From Anabas testudineus (Eukaryota > Chordata > Actinopteri > Anabantiformes > Anabantidae), in contig NC_046623.1 in NCBI RefSeq assembly GCF_900324465.2, positions 14,847,721 through 14,911,720 on the forward strand: 64,000 nucleotides of DNA, written 5' to 3'. Positions 29,021 to 39,176 of this stretch are shown here, piece after piece (position 1 is the first letter of the stretch; the number at the start of each line of letters is the position of its first letter). The notes under the pieces were generated by a model. That model made no database searches. It was given only the letters and a program-made list of their open reading frames with translations, and was not told where the DNA came from. Made by a program: the position numbers and the translations under genes.

Positions 29021-31540
29021 GTTGCCAAAACACAAATCCAAGGCTTTTATTTAGAATCAAACACATTACCAGACTCCGTCCTGTGCTGTGCTGAGCTGAC
29101 GATCATTTTTTACCACAGGCTTTCTCTTGGCTGAAAATGCTGTTGGTTGTGTTTTGTTGTGTAGTTTTGAGCGGCAGGTATGAGAGGAGAGAGCAGGAGG
29201 GAGGGGACTCTGCTAGATGGTGTATCAAGTTTCTTGTTTGTCCTGATTCCTGCTCATTGTGAATAACTAGGAGGTGGAGGCTTTTAGCAAATGTGAAAAA
29301 AAAAAACTGAAAAACTGCTTTGTTACTCGGTTTAACATTTGCAGGACACAAAATTCCTCATAACTTCAGTTCAGTTTTATAAAAGAATCTACTCATACCT
29401 GACAGGTCACATGAATGCATGAACATCCTACCAGAGTTTTGGGATAAACACCTGACAGAAAAACACACACTGATACATGAGGACAAAGTTTTGAGTATCA
29501 ACAAAACCTTTTCTATTAATGCTCACCCTTTAAAATCAGTTAATGCTAAACTCCTCAAACATGCCGTGTTAGCTTAATGTGCTTGTTGATGGCAGCCAAA
29601 ACTGTGTCGTTCATCACATACATACAACAGTCCCTACAGAGAGGTCTGTGTTGTCACCACAAGGACGAGGGCTGAGGGTTCCACTGAGCAAAACCAAAAC
29701 CAGTTTTTATTCCTTCAAGTATACTTCATGCAGTAAGCAAACTGTTGAAATTTTTTTTTTTTAATATATAAATTAGTCTGAGAAAATATTTTAATTCTCC
29801 TCTGTTATTATTTAGCAGAGCACACAAAGGCCTAAAAATACCAGTTATATGTGTGCGTCTCATGTTACAGAGGGTATGTGTTTAATGAATCATCTTAGAG
29901 AGAGATTTTGTGGGCTTGTCCTCAGAGGAGCATGAGCAACTGATGCACAAGGTCCTCGCCACCCAAGTGTCCTGGTCCTTGCTTGCTGTGAATCCACAAA
30001 CCACGTTGGCCTGAATAGCTCTTAATTTTCTATATCTAGGGAGAAACCAGCACCACATGACTCTGAAACCTGAGACAATATGAAATATTGTTGAATACAT
30101 TTTTATTTTAGGTCATGTCCTGTCTATCAAAGGTGTGTGCCCCCTGCTAGTTTTCCTACTATCTCTGCCCGCCCCAAAGATGAAGCTGGAAGAAGACACA
30201 ATCATCTGTGGGCTGGGCAGGGGTAGTTAGAAAATAAGAAGGCAGAGGGTCCTTGAGAAGCAGGTATGACAACCCCTTGTCTGTGTTTTTAGGTTGGGAC
30301 ACAAATTGGTAACACTGTAAACTGCAACTACTGAAGATGTTGATAAAAACTTCACAATGTCTGTAAAATATCTGATGTGATTTCACATTTAGCTGACATG
30401 TGTCCAGTAATGTTATTTTTATGTCCTGTTTTAATTATCGTAAAGACGTGAAGGATAATTGTGAGATGATAGGAAAAACCACACTTACTGCTGTGAAGAC
30501 CTCCTCTTAGCTGTAAATGCCCAAAGTCAGCAAACAGTCCAGGTCAGATGACTTAGTGTGATTTTGATGAGGTAAGCATCATGGTATGAAAAAACACTTC
30601 TGAGGTCATGTTCTGTAGACACCCTTGCACAATTTTATTGAAAAATCTGAGCTGGGATCAGTATCAATCATCTGAAACTAAACTAGACATTGTGTAACTG
30701 TGTGGTTTCATCATTCCTGTGGCAGCATAAAGCTGCTGTGCAAAACAACTGGGCCTCTATGACAGGAAGCACGTTCAAAATCATCATTGCCAAATATCAC
30801 CAGTTAGAATTAGGTAACTTAGAAAGGTTTCTACATCTGCTAAAAACTTGCTTCATTAAACTAGTTATCCAGGTCTGACTCCAGTTGACTGGTGTTCTGC
30901 TGAGTTTTGCATCCCTGCCTTCAGGCTGGTTCAGCTGTAGATCAGCCTCTGCGTATCTGCAAAGTCATTTGCCTACTAGGCGACACACTCCGCTCTGTCA
31001 GAGGACTTAAAATGAGTAATTTCAGACAGGCCAATGGAGGCGACCTACATGATCTTTCAGCATGAAAATTTACAGACACATTCTTGGGACGTCCAGGTTC
31101 AATATTCTTTAGCTGGAAAGTATAATAGGATCCCTTTAATGTGAACTGGCCACGGCCCTAAAATTACCAGCATGCACTGAAGAACAACAACGTCATGTCA
31201 TACATAGTACATGGTACAGAAGTGAACTTGGATGCAGCTGTAGTGAGCATATACAGCCTGATTACAATAAGAACCCTCAAGTTTAGTTTAGAGGTGTCTC
31301 CCAAAATATTTATTAAGTCCAAAACCTCCCTTTTCCTCCACTGACCAACTCCATCACCACCTTCAGCCATGTTTGTTGTTATAAATCAGATGTGGGCGAC
31401 TTTCTGAGCGTAACCTAAATGTCTGAGACCTGTTGGTAACAGCTGTGTACACTGCATGTTTTTTACTGGCCACTGTGAAGAACCACTTGGAAATTAAAGC
31501 TTAAATGAAAAAGATGTTATCAACAAAAGCCAAAAAATCA
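29021..31540. other. intergenic, no gene seen
   Basis: A 2.5-kb gap with only short, unremarkable open frames. The right end (from the minus-strand AATAAA at 31541-31546) adjoins the 3' UTR of the next claudin. Confidence 0.45.
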
Positions 31541-31589
31541 TTTATTAAAATGATCACTACAATGTGAAGATTTAAGTACTTGCAGCATT

Positions 31590-32222
31590 TCAAACATAGG
31601 CTCCTCCACCTGCTGCTGAGCGTGGGGCAGAGTACTTGAGAGTGTACCTGCTGTCCTTCTGCTGAAGACACTGACAGCAGAGGAGTGCACCACCAATCAG
31701 CAGGAGGCCTGCTGATGCCCAGCCGATGAACAGTGAGGCTCCGAGCTCCCTCTTCAGTGAGTAAGTCACAATGGGGTTGTAGAAGTCCCTGATGACAGCG
31801 TTGGCAGACCAGCTCACAGGAATCAGGCACAGAATACCACCGACGATGAAGAACACCCCAGCAACGATGGCTACTTTGTTCTTGGCTGCCTTGTCTTTAA
31901 TGCAGTTGGTGCACTTCCCCCCTGCGATGGAGAGCAGGATTCCCAAGAAGGCGACCAGGATAGAGATCACAACCAGGGCCCGGGCAGCTTTCAGGTCTTG
32001 GGGCAGAGCCAGCATGGAGTCATAGACCTTGCACTGCATCTGTCCATTTCTATGTATCACGCAGCTCTTCCACAAACCTTCCCAGACCGTCTGTGCAGTC
32101 ACAATGTGAGCACCAATGAAAACAGTCACCTTCCACATTGGCAGAGCACAGATGATGATCTGTCCCACAAAGCCCAAGCACGGCAGGAGAATACCGAAGA
32201 GATGGAGGCTTGTCGATGACAT
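31590..32222 (-). CDS. claudin with a positively charged loop 1
   Basis: A single-exon claudin of 210 aa. The frame is open for 51 further codons upstream, but the start is set at MSSTSLHLFG because that matches claudin N-termini and because a TATA box lies in the upstream part. It has Trp30, GLW 49-51 and Cys54/Cys64. Between the cysteines the common QSTG is HRNG, and the residue after GLW is Lys instead of Met (WKSCVIHRNG), making the loop basic. Loop 2 is DFYNPIVTYSLKRELG. The tail has CCQC and ends GGGAYV, a canonical PDZ motif. It is about as close to the gene at 35298 as to the altered gene at 33319. It likely forms a barrier or an anion-favouring pore; the latter is inference from charge. 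Confidence 0.92.
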   Translation of the reverse strand: MSSTSLHLFGILLPCLGFVGQIIICALPMWKVTVFIGAHIVTAQTVWEGLWKSCVIHRNGQMQCKVYDSMLALPQDLKAARALVVISILVAFLGILLSIAGGKCTNCIKDKAAKNKVAIVAGVFFIVGGILCLIPVSWSANAVIRDFYNPIVTYSLKRELGASLFIGWASAGLLLIGGALLCCQCLQQKDSRYTLKYSAPRSAAGGGAYV

Positions 32223-32300
32223 AGTTGTCTCAGTTTGCACAGAAGCAGTGTGAAGAGTCAGCTGCAACAGCAATGAAATACATGTGATTCTCACCTGTAG

Positions 32301-32307
32301 CTTTATA
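32301..32307 (-). promoter_or_regulatory. TATA box of the claudin at 31590-32222
   Basis: TATAAAG on the minus strand, about 80 bp upstream of the start codon. The same element sits at the same place upstream of the claudin at 35298. The corresponding site in the claudin at 33319 reads TCTAAAG. Confidence 0.65.
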
Positions 32308-32466
32308 CCCACATGGCAGGCAGTGACTTCTCCTGATTGATCAAAAATGTTCAAACTGAAAACACCTTTGGTCATTAATTAAGATCTTTACGACTAGACA
32401 GTGATTTCTTTTTTCTCATTTGGAGCAGGTTGTAGCTGTCTACAAATCAGATGCTTTGCATTTAAA

Positions 32467-32469
<3 letters not shown>

Positions 32470-32500
<31 letters not shown>
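32470..32500. repeat. (CA)n microsatellite
   Basis: About 15 CA units in the upstream flank of the claudin at 31590. It is absent from the homologous flank of the neighbouring duplicate near 34210. Confidence 0.95.
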
Positions 32501-32501
<1 letters not shown>

Positions 32502-32923
32502 TCCCAAATCAGACATGCGAGTCATGTTGCCTTTATTTCAAAATAAGAGATTGAAGATTGAATTGATTGAAGATTTTAAAAAAAGATGAATTGAATACCT
32601 AACATCATCTGAACACATTTTACTCTGGTGTTGTGATTTGGTGAAATCATTTAAAGAAAATGTTGAAAACCAAATCATTCTGACCAAGCTTTACAAACTC
32701 CGCTGAAAAGGTTTAACAGTTAAAGCAAATTGGTACTTTAGTTGATGTTGGGATGTGAACACCTCTTTACCCTCCATTTCCCTCAGGTTGGAAATAAAAT
32801 ACAAACTATGTCTACATAAGTTCAACTTAATGACTTGTAGAATAGCTTTAGGCAAATTTAGCTGCATGAATATAACTTCAAGTGTATTTTAATATGGTGT
32901 ACAAAGCTGTGAAAAAAAATTAC

Positions 32924-32977
32924 CTTCCAGCTGGTTCTCTTGCAGTGGCTGTCTTTGTAGCAACTTCCTTATTTATA
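32924..32977 (-). promoter_or_regulatory. possible upstream TATA and short 5' exon
   Basis: On the minus strand TATAAATA (32970-32977) is followed about 45 bases later by a strong donor, CTGGAAG|gtaat (exon end 32924). Together they could define an alternative promoter and short leader exon for the claudin at 31590. The equivalent TATA in the neighbouring duplicate reads CGCAAATA, while its donor is conserved. This is a guess from motif order only. Confidence 0.3.
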
Positions 32978-33099
32978 CGGTACACTTTGTTTAGCATGCA
33001 CATTATAAAGAGAAGTGGTCAACATGTGTTAAATACATCGAGTCTCCAGAATTTCTGTTGACTTTAGCAAAAACTAGAATAAGGCAGTAAATTGAACAG

Positions 33100-33180
33100 C
33101 GAAGCTCAGAGCTCCTGCCTCTGTGGTTTGTAGTAGTCCCCAATGAAGGCATTGGCATACCAGCACACAGTAATCAGGCC
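33100..33180 (-). pseudogene. claudin relic (loop 2 segment only)
   Basis: On the minus strand this 80-bp piece translates as GLITVCWYANAFIGDYYKP then QRQEL and a stop. It is clearly related to the [18 protein letters not shown]...QRREL segment of the neighbouring claudins. Nothing of the rest of the gene remains. It abuts the 3' flank of the claudin at 33319, at the join of the tandem units, so it probably records a deleted extra copy. Confidence 0.85.
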
Positions 33181-33318
33181 AAAGCCAAAAGATCATTTCA
33201 TAAAATGATCACTACATTTTAATTTAATTGAAATAAGATAAAAGTTATAAAATGTTATCTCTAATTATTCTGATCACAGTTTGTGCAGAAAGAAAAGACT
33301 GCAGATTTTTACTTTACT

Positions 33319-33963
33319 TTAAAGTACTTGCAGCATTTCAAACGTAGGTTCCTCACTGGCTGCTGAGTGTGGGGCAGAGTACTTGACAGTGTACCTGCTG
33401 TCCTTATACTGAGGACACTGACAACAGAGGAATTCACCCCCAATCAGCAGGAGGCCTGCTGATATACAGCCGATGAACAGTGAAGCTCCGAGCTCCCGCC
33501 TCTGTGAGCTGTGAAATAAAGGGTTGTCCCTGATAATGGTGTTGGCAGACCAGCACACAGAAATCAGGCACAGGAGACCACTAATGATGAACAGCAACCC
33601 ACCAACTATGGCTATCTTGTTCTTCGCTGCCTCGTCTTTAATCCAGGTGGCGTACTTCCCCCCAGCGATGGAGAGCAGAATTCCCAAGAAGGCAACCAGG
33701 ATGGAGATCACAACCAGGGCTCTGGAAGCTTGCAGGTCTGGGGGCAGAGCCAGCATGGAGTCATAGACCTTACACTGAAATTGTCCAGTGCTCTGCATCA
33801 CACAGCTCATCCACAAACCTTCGTAGAACAGCTGAGCAGTCACCATGTTTTGATCAATGATAGCAGGCACCTTCCACATTGGTAGGGCACAGATGATGAT
33901 GTCTCCCACAAAGCCCAAGCACGCCAGGAGAATGCCAGGGAGATGGAAACCTCTGGGTGTCAT
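33319..33963 (-). CDS. claudin with an altered second loop and frameshifted tail, apparently decaying
   Basis: A 214-aa single-exon claudin closely related to its neighbours at 31590 and 35298. Loop 1 keeps GLW, Cys54 and Cys64. Compared with the neighbours: loop 2 has lost the Phe147-Tyr148 pair by a 6-nt deletion (IRDNPLFHSS); GGKCTNC has become GGKYATW; helix 4 has gained a charged residue (GGEFLCC instead of GGALLCC); and a one-base deletion near 33351-33356 shifts the last codons. The AYV ending is replaced by EEPTFEMLQVL, removing the PDZ motif. The TATA element (TCTAAAG at 34042-34048) and the conserved AATAAA (ATGAAA at 33196-33201) are changed too, though an ATTAAA variant lies nearby. 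There is no early stop, so a product could still be made. It is best described as a claudin on its way to becoming a pseudogene. Confidence 0.85.
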   Translation of the reverse strand: MTPRGFHLPGILLACLGFVGDIIICALPMWKVPAIIDQNMVTAQLFYEGLWMSCVMQSTGQFQCKVYDSMLALPPDLQASRALVVISILVAFLGILLSIAGGKYATWIKDEAAKNKIAIVGGLLFIISGLLCLISVCWSANTIIRDNPLFHSSQRRELGASLFIGCISAGLLLIGGEFLCCQCPQYKDSRYTVKYSAPHSAASEEPTFEMLQVL

Positions 33964-34049
33964 GGTTGTCTCAGTTTGCACAGAAGCAGTTTGGAAGGTC
34001 AGCTGCAACAGCAATGAAATACATGTGATTCTCACCTGCAGCTTTAGAT

Positions 34050-35196
34050 GAACATGGTAGACAGATGCTATTCAAACTAAAAACACCTTTGGTCATTAAT
34101 TAATATTCTTATAACCAGACAGTGATAAAAGCTGAATAAAATAATGTAGTGATTTATTTTTTTCTTATTTGGAGCAGGTTGTAGCTGTCTACAAATCTAA
34201 TGCTTTGCTTCAAAAACAAAAAATACTTTATCAAATCAGACATGTGAGTGAGTCATGTTGCCTTTATTTCAAAATAAGAGCACCCTGTCAAAAATGCAAT
34301 TGAAGATTTAAAAAAAGTAAAAGTTAAAGATGAATTGAATACCTAATATTAACTCATTTTACTGTAGTGTGATTTGGTGAAATAATTTAAAGAAAATATT
34401 GAAAACCAAATCATTCTGACAAAGCTTTACTTTAAAAAAAATAAGCTCAACAGTTAAAGTAAATTAGTACTTTAGTTGAAGCTGGGATGTACTTGTGAAC
34501 ACGTCTTTACCCTCCATTTCCCTCAGGTTGGAAAACCAAACTTCAAACTTTATGACTTGTAGAATAGCTTTTGGCAACTTTAGCTGCACAAATATAACTT
34601 AAAATACACTTTAATATAGTGTACAAAGCTGTGAATAAAATTACCTTCCAGCTGGTTCTCTTGCAGTGGCTGTGTTTGAAACAACTTCCTTATTTGCGTG
34701 GTACTCTTTGTTTAGCATTCTCATGCTAAAGAGAAGTGGTCAACATGTGTTAAATACATATAGTCTCCAGAATTGCTATTGACTTGAGTACAAACTAGAA
34801 TAAGGCATTAAACTGCATGTTTAATCTTAGTTTTTAAAAGCTGCCCCTGCTAATGCAGTGGGCCACATCAATACAGGGGCAATTGTTGGTTATTAGCAAC
34901 ACCTGTTTCCACCCCTGCCAAGGGTACATGTTTGAGAGACCTGTTCAGTGTCAGTAGCAAGTGGAGAGTGTCATACAGCCCTGGCAGAGCATGTTTAGAG
35001 ATAAGAGGCCTGTGAACAGTTTAAAAATGCAGACCTCAAGGTGCTGAAATATTCTGTCCCTAAATAAGTGGTAAAGCTGATGTTGACATTTGCCAAAGTT
35101 GCTACTTAACAGGTAAACGTGTGTCGACATTTTAAGTCATTTAAAGTCAGTGTGCCCACAAAATAGAGTACAACCTTTAGATTAAATAAAGTTCAA
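34050..35196. other. upstream flank of the decaying claudin, then intergenic
   Basis: Positions 34050-34820 are the duplicated upstream flank described above. The remainder shows no gene. A minus-strand AATAAA (tttatt, 35197-35202) is the poly(A) signal of the next claudin. Confidence 0.5.
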
Positions 35197-35297
35197 TTTA
35201 TTAAAAGACTAAAACAAAAACAATTAAAACATGACTGAGTTCAATCAGTTTTCTGCAGAAAGACAAGGGCGCAGATTTTTAAAGTGCTTGCAGCATT

Positions 35298-35930
35298 TCA
35301 AACATAGGCTCCTCCACTGGCTGCTGAACGTGGGGCAGAGTACTTGACAGTGTACCTGCTGTCCTTCTGCTGAGGACACTGACAGCAGAGGAGTGCACCA
35401 CCAATCATCAGGAGGCCTGCTGATGCCCAGCCGATGAACAGCGAGGCTCCGAGCTCACGCCTCTGTGCGTCAGTCACAACGGGGTTGTAGAAGTCCCTGA
35501 TGACAGCGTTGGCAGACCAGCTCACAGGAATCAGGCACAGGATACCACCGACGATGAAGAACACCCCAGCAACGATGGCTACTTTGTTCTTGGCTGCCTC
35601 GTCTTCAATGCAGTTGGTGCACTTCCCCCCGGCGATGGAGAGCAGAAGTCCCAAGAAGGCGACCAGGATGGAGATCACAACCAGGGCCCGGGCAGCTTGC
35701 AGGTCTTGGGGAAGAGCCAGCATGGAGTCATAGACCTTGCACTGCATCTGTCCAGTGCTCTGCATCACACAATTCATCCACAAACCTTCCCAGAACACCT
35801 GCGCAGTCACAATGTTGTTACCAATGAAAGCAGACACCTTCCACATTGGCAGAGCACAGATGACGATGTCTCCCAGAAAGCCAATGCACGCCAGGAGAAT
35901 GCCGAAGAGATGGAGGCCTGTGGATGCCAT
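35298..35930 (-). CDS. claudin, claudin-4-like, canonical
   Basis: A single-exon claudin of 210 aa starting [10 protein letters not shown]. It has Trp30, GLW 49-51, Cys54/Cys64, [18 protein letters not shown], loop 2 with Phe147-Tyr148 ([16 protein letters not shown]), helix-4 exit CCQC and a tail ending SGGAYV. This gene looks like the intact model for the 31590 and 33319 copies. A TATA box lies at 36003-36009. It is head to head with the plus-strand claudin at 36835, with 904 bp between start codons. Confidence 0.95.
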   Translation of the reverse strand: MASTGLHLFGILLACIGFLGDIVICALPMWKVSAFIGNNIVTAQVFWEGLWMNCVMQSTGQMQCKVYDSMLALPQDLQAARALVVISILVAFLGLLLSIAGGKCTNCIEDEAAKNKVAIVAGVFFIVGGILCLIPVSWSANAVIRDFYNPVVTDAQRRELGASLFIGWASAGLLMIGGALLCCQCPQQKDSRYTVKYSAPRSAASGGAYV

Positions 35931-36002
35931 TGTTGTCTCAGTTTGCACAGAAGCAGTGTGGAGAATCAGCTGCAATGAAATGCATGTGATTCTCACCTGC
36001 AG

Positions 36003-36009
36003 CTTTATA
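36003..36009 (-). promoter_or_regulatory. TATA box of the claudin at 35298-35930
   Basis: TATAAAG on the minus strand, about 75 bp upstream of the start codon. It sits in a block (gctttatacccacatgg on the plus strand) shared with the promoter of the claudin at 31590. Confidence 0.65.
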
Positions 36010-36742
36010 CCCACATGGCAGACAGTGGCTTCTCCTGATTGGTTGATCAAAACAGTTCAAACTGAAAACACCTGTGGGTCATTAAGTTAGACCCACGTTG
36101 TCAACTAGTGAAGATGAAGTATGATGGTTTTGTGAGGTTGTAGTTTGGTATGTTTCTTTAGTAATAGTAAGGAAACTGACCTCCACCATTTCACCTTTTC
36201 GTTTTATTTATTAATGTGAAATATTCTGTTATTTACTGAACTTCTTTCAAATCAGTGATTTGAAATCACTCACATTTTCTTTTTAAGTATCATTTGCATG
36301 GGATTATTTTACTCATTTTACTAACCCAAGTGTCTTTAAAGTCAATTGTATTGATGGTGGCTTGTTTACCAGATTATTTAATGCTTGTTCACAAATCAAA
36401 CTGAGAGACTCCACCTGTGCTAATGAGCCCAGCTGACTTGTTGTTACACTGTTTTTTTTCTATTGTGGATCTGAGTTGTGCCAAAAAGCCAAATAGTACC
36501 TTTGCGATACCCCTGACTGCAAATAAATGTTTGCAAATGTTTTTACAGTTAATGTTGATGTGAATATTTTCAGACACTAATAAATTCTCTTTTCTTTCTC
36601 CGGTTGGCCAGGGAACCAGGGGGCCTCTTTGTTAGGGTGAAACACTTCTGAACTTGAGGACAGCATGATGAAAGTTTATATCTGACCAATGGAGCCGAAG
36701 CCCACCCAGAGGAGGGGACTCCTCAGGGGGATCTGTGGGTCA

Positions 36743-36749
36743 TATATAA
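36743..36749 (+). promoter_or_regulatory. TATA box of the claudin at 36835-37467
   Basis: TATATAA on the plus strand, 86-92 bp upstream of the start codon. With the element at 36003-36009 it makes a divergent TATA pair of about 730 bp. Confidence 0.65.
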
Positions 36750-36834
36750 CCTCCCCACAGTGGGAAAGCTTTTAGTTGGCAGCTCAGAGAAGAACTGAGG
36801 AACAACAATAGAAAAGGAACACTAGCAAATAGCA

Positions 36835-37467
36835 ATGGCATCTTTAGGGTTGCAGATACTGGGAATTGGACTGGCGGTGCTTGGGTGGATTGGAAACATA
36901 CTGATCTGTATGCTTCCCATGTGGAAGGTGTCTGCTTTTATTGGGAACAACATAGTTGTGGCTCAGACTATCTGGGAAGGACTGTGGATGACGTGTGTGG
37001 TGCAGAGCACGGGCCAGATGCAGTGCAAAGTGTACGACTCTCTGCTCGCCCTGCCTCCAGACCTCCAAGCGGCCCGAGCCATGGTGGTCATCGCCATCCT
37101 GTTCTCTCTGTTTGGCCTGCTGCTCGCTGTGGTCGGAGGGAAATGCACCACCTGTATTGGGGACAAAGGAGCAAAGGCCAGAGTGGCAATCTCTGCAGGG
37201 GTTTTCTTTATCCTGAGCGGGGCTCTGTGTCTAGTGACTGTGTCTCTGCCTGCTAACACTATCATAAAGGACTTCTACAACCCTCTGGTTCCTGATGCTC
37301 AGAGGAGGGAGCTCGGTGCATGTTTGTATGTGGGCTGGGGAGCATCAGGACTGCTGCTGATCGGCGGTGCTCTTCTCTGCTGTCAGTGTCCATCGAGAGG
37401 AGACCGCTATAATGGAGCAAAGTACACCCCGCCTAAATCCACAACACCTGGGAAGGAATTTGTCTGA
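36835..37467 (+). CDS. claudin, claudin-4-like, plus strand inside the cluster
   Basis: A single-exon claudin of 210 aa: [20 protein letters not shown] start, Trp30, GLW 49-51, Cys54/Cys64, [17 protein letters not shown], loop 2 [16 protein letters not shown], helix-4 exit CCQC. The PVSW motif before loop 2 reads TVSL here. The tail ends PGKEFV, a hydrophobic PDZ-type C-terminus that is not the usual YV. It is the only plus-strand gene in the middle of the cluster, implying a local inversion or an inverted duplication. A poly(A) signal (AATAAA) lies at 37754-37759. Confidence 0.95.
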   Translation: MASLGLQILGIGLAVLGWIGNILICMLPMWKVSAFIGNNIVVAQTIWEGLWMTCVVQSTGQMQCKVYDSLLALPPDLQAARAMVVIAILFSLFGLLLAVVGGKCTTCIGDKGAKARVAISAGVFFILSGALCLVTVSLPANTIIKDFYNPLVPDAQRRELGACLYVGWGASGLLLIGGALLCCQCPSRGDRYNGAKYTPPKSTTPGKEFV

Positions 37468-39176
37468 AATTGTATGTTGTGTGAAAGTGTTCACATACAG
37501 AACAAAGATGTTGCTTATCAAATTGTGATTTGCATTGTGACTAAATTCTTTTGACTCATAGTGTGACCATAGTGTGTCTCAGAAAACATACCAGAGACCC
37601 TAAGGTATGTGCCATATTAGGTTAATGCAGCACGGAGTTAGGCTGCAGTTCTTTAATTTAGATATTAATTCAGATTAACTTAATGTTTTTGCAAAGCACT
37701 TCATAAAGACGCACATACAGTATTTTTAATGAGAATTTCTTTTTCTTTCCAACAATAAACAATGTTTTTGTCAACAAAGTTTTTTAATATGCACTGACTT
37801 CAGTAGGCTATGTAACCTTTGTCTTAACCTGTTTTATACTAAATTTTAGAGGGAAATACTGCTACTATATTTACTACTTGATGTAAAGATCTTCTTTTTC
37901 TTTAGAATACTTTTAAATAAATGTTCTAAATACAGTATGTATGGTCAGCTTATGAAAAAATGACCAAACCAGACATTTGCATCTGGGGGTGGACTCCACA
38001 GTGTGAAGCCACTTGATGCAAATGTACTAAATAATTAGTGATAATGAGGTTTATGATCTCCTAATACAAATATATTATATTTAAATATATATAAATAACA
38101 ATTGACTTTACTAAATAAACTAATTCAACTAAACCAAAATGCTAAAACATTCTGCACTCTACATTTAATGTAGAAAGTATTGTAATACTGTGTTTTTACC
38201 ATGATTCAGACTCCACTAGGTGGCCAAATGAAAACACAATGGTGGAAAAATTATTGGGCTGTATTGTGTTTCTTGTCAGACTGGTTTCATCTTAAAATGC
38301 CTGTAAACACAAAGAAAACCATTAAACAGGTTTAGGATATATCATCCTGACACAACTTGGCAGATGTGTTGTTACTGGGCAAAGTGTAAATATCCATTCT
38401 TTACGGATGAAAAACTGTTTCATAGCAACATGAATCCAAGCGTTTGTAGTTCGACGTCGTCTTTGGCAGTGAAAGAAAGAAAGAAAGAAACTCTAAATTA
38501 TTGTCTTAGGGCAAACATCTCAGCCAGTTACAGTAAATTACCAGGAATCTACCCCCTAAATTCCTGAATGCCTCATGTTGAGTGGTTAGTTGAGTTTCAG
38601 TTTAAGTGCAGTGGGTGTCAGCAGGTGCAGAGTGAACATGAGGAGAAGTCAGAAAGACAAAGAAGCTTTATTTGTGATGTTTGAAAGACAATTTGAAGTC
38701 TTGCAATGATACAAGACACGAAAAACTTGAACAGATTTCCAGATGTTAACATTATAATGAATTCACAACAACGGTGGGTGGTCACCTACACAATAGCTAA
38801 TACAAATAAAAGCATTTAAACATATGAACAAGCATGTGAGCAGTATGTGTGTGTAGAATTACAACACATGAAATATTTATGAACAAGAAGACTTAAATGA
38901 AAATGTGAAAACTGACCCTCAGACAGCATATGTCAACCCTCTGAAAAGTTCAAACCACCACACAGTCATCAAATCACCAAAGATCTCTGTAGTAACTTAA
39001 AGTGTTGTTTTTTACAAAAAAAAATCATTTAAAGTCAGAAACTTTGGTGATTAGTGTTTCTAAACAACAAACTCAATCATGTGTAATTTTTTTTTTCATA
39101 CACTCTTCTTTCTCATTTTAGTGCATCATTTGTCAGAAAGTAAAATAGTAAAATAAATGAAAACACACACAATCCC
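37468..39176. other. 3' flanks of two convergent claudins
   Basis: This carries the 3' UTR of the plus-strand claudin (AATAAA, 37754-37759) and that of the minus-strand claudin at 39177 (tttatt, 38667-38672). A CTCF-like motif (ccactaggtggcca, 38213-38226) lies between them. A (GAAA)n run is at 38470-38490. Confidence 0.45.

Larger units (their letters stand above)
31528..34820. repeat. second claudin tandem duplication (about 1.6-kb units)
   Basis: Unit 1 (about 31528-33095) and unit 2 (about 33181-34820) are homologous through the claudin gene, its 3' UTR (aaagccaaaa...aaaatgatcactac) and about 800 bp of upstream DNA (caggttgtagctgtctacaa; taccttccagctggttctct; gtggtcaacatgtgttaaat). An 80-bp relic of another claudin sits exactly at the join. 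The claudin at 35298 shares the coding and promoter part but not the far upstream DNA. Confidence 0.85.

Noticed and set aside
32222-32375. In-frame N-terminal extension of claudins at 31590, 33319 and 35298
   Set aside because: A TATA box lies within it, claudins begin with a short cytoplasmic N-terminus, and the shared sequence is explained by duplication of the leader.
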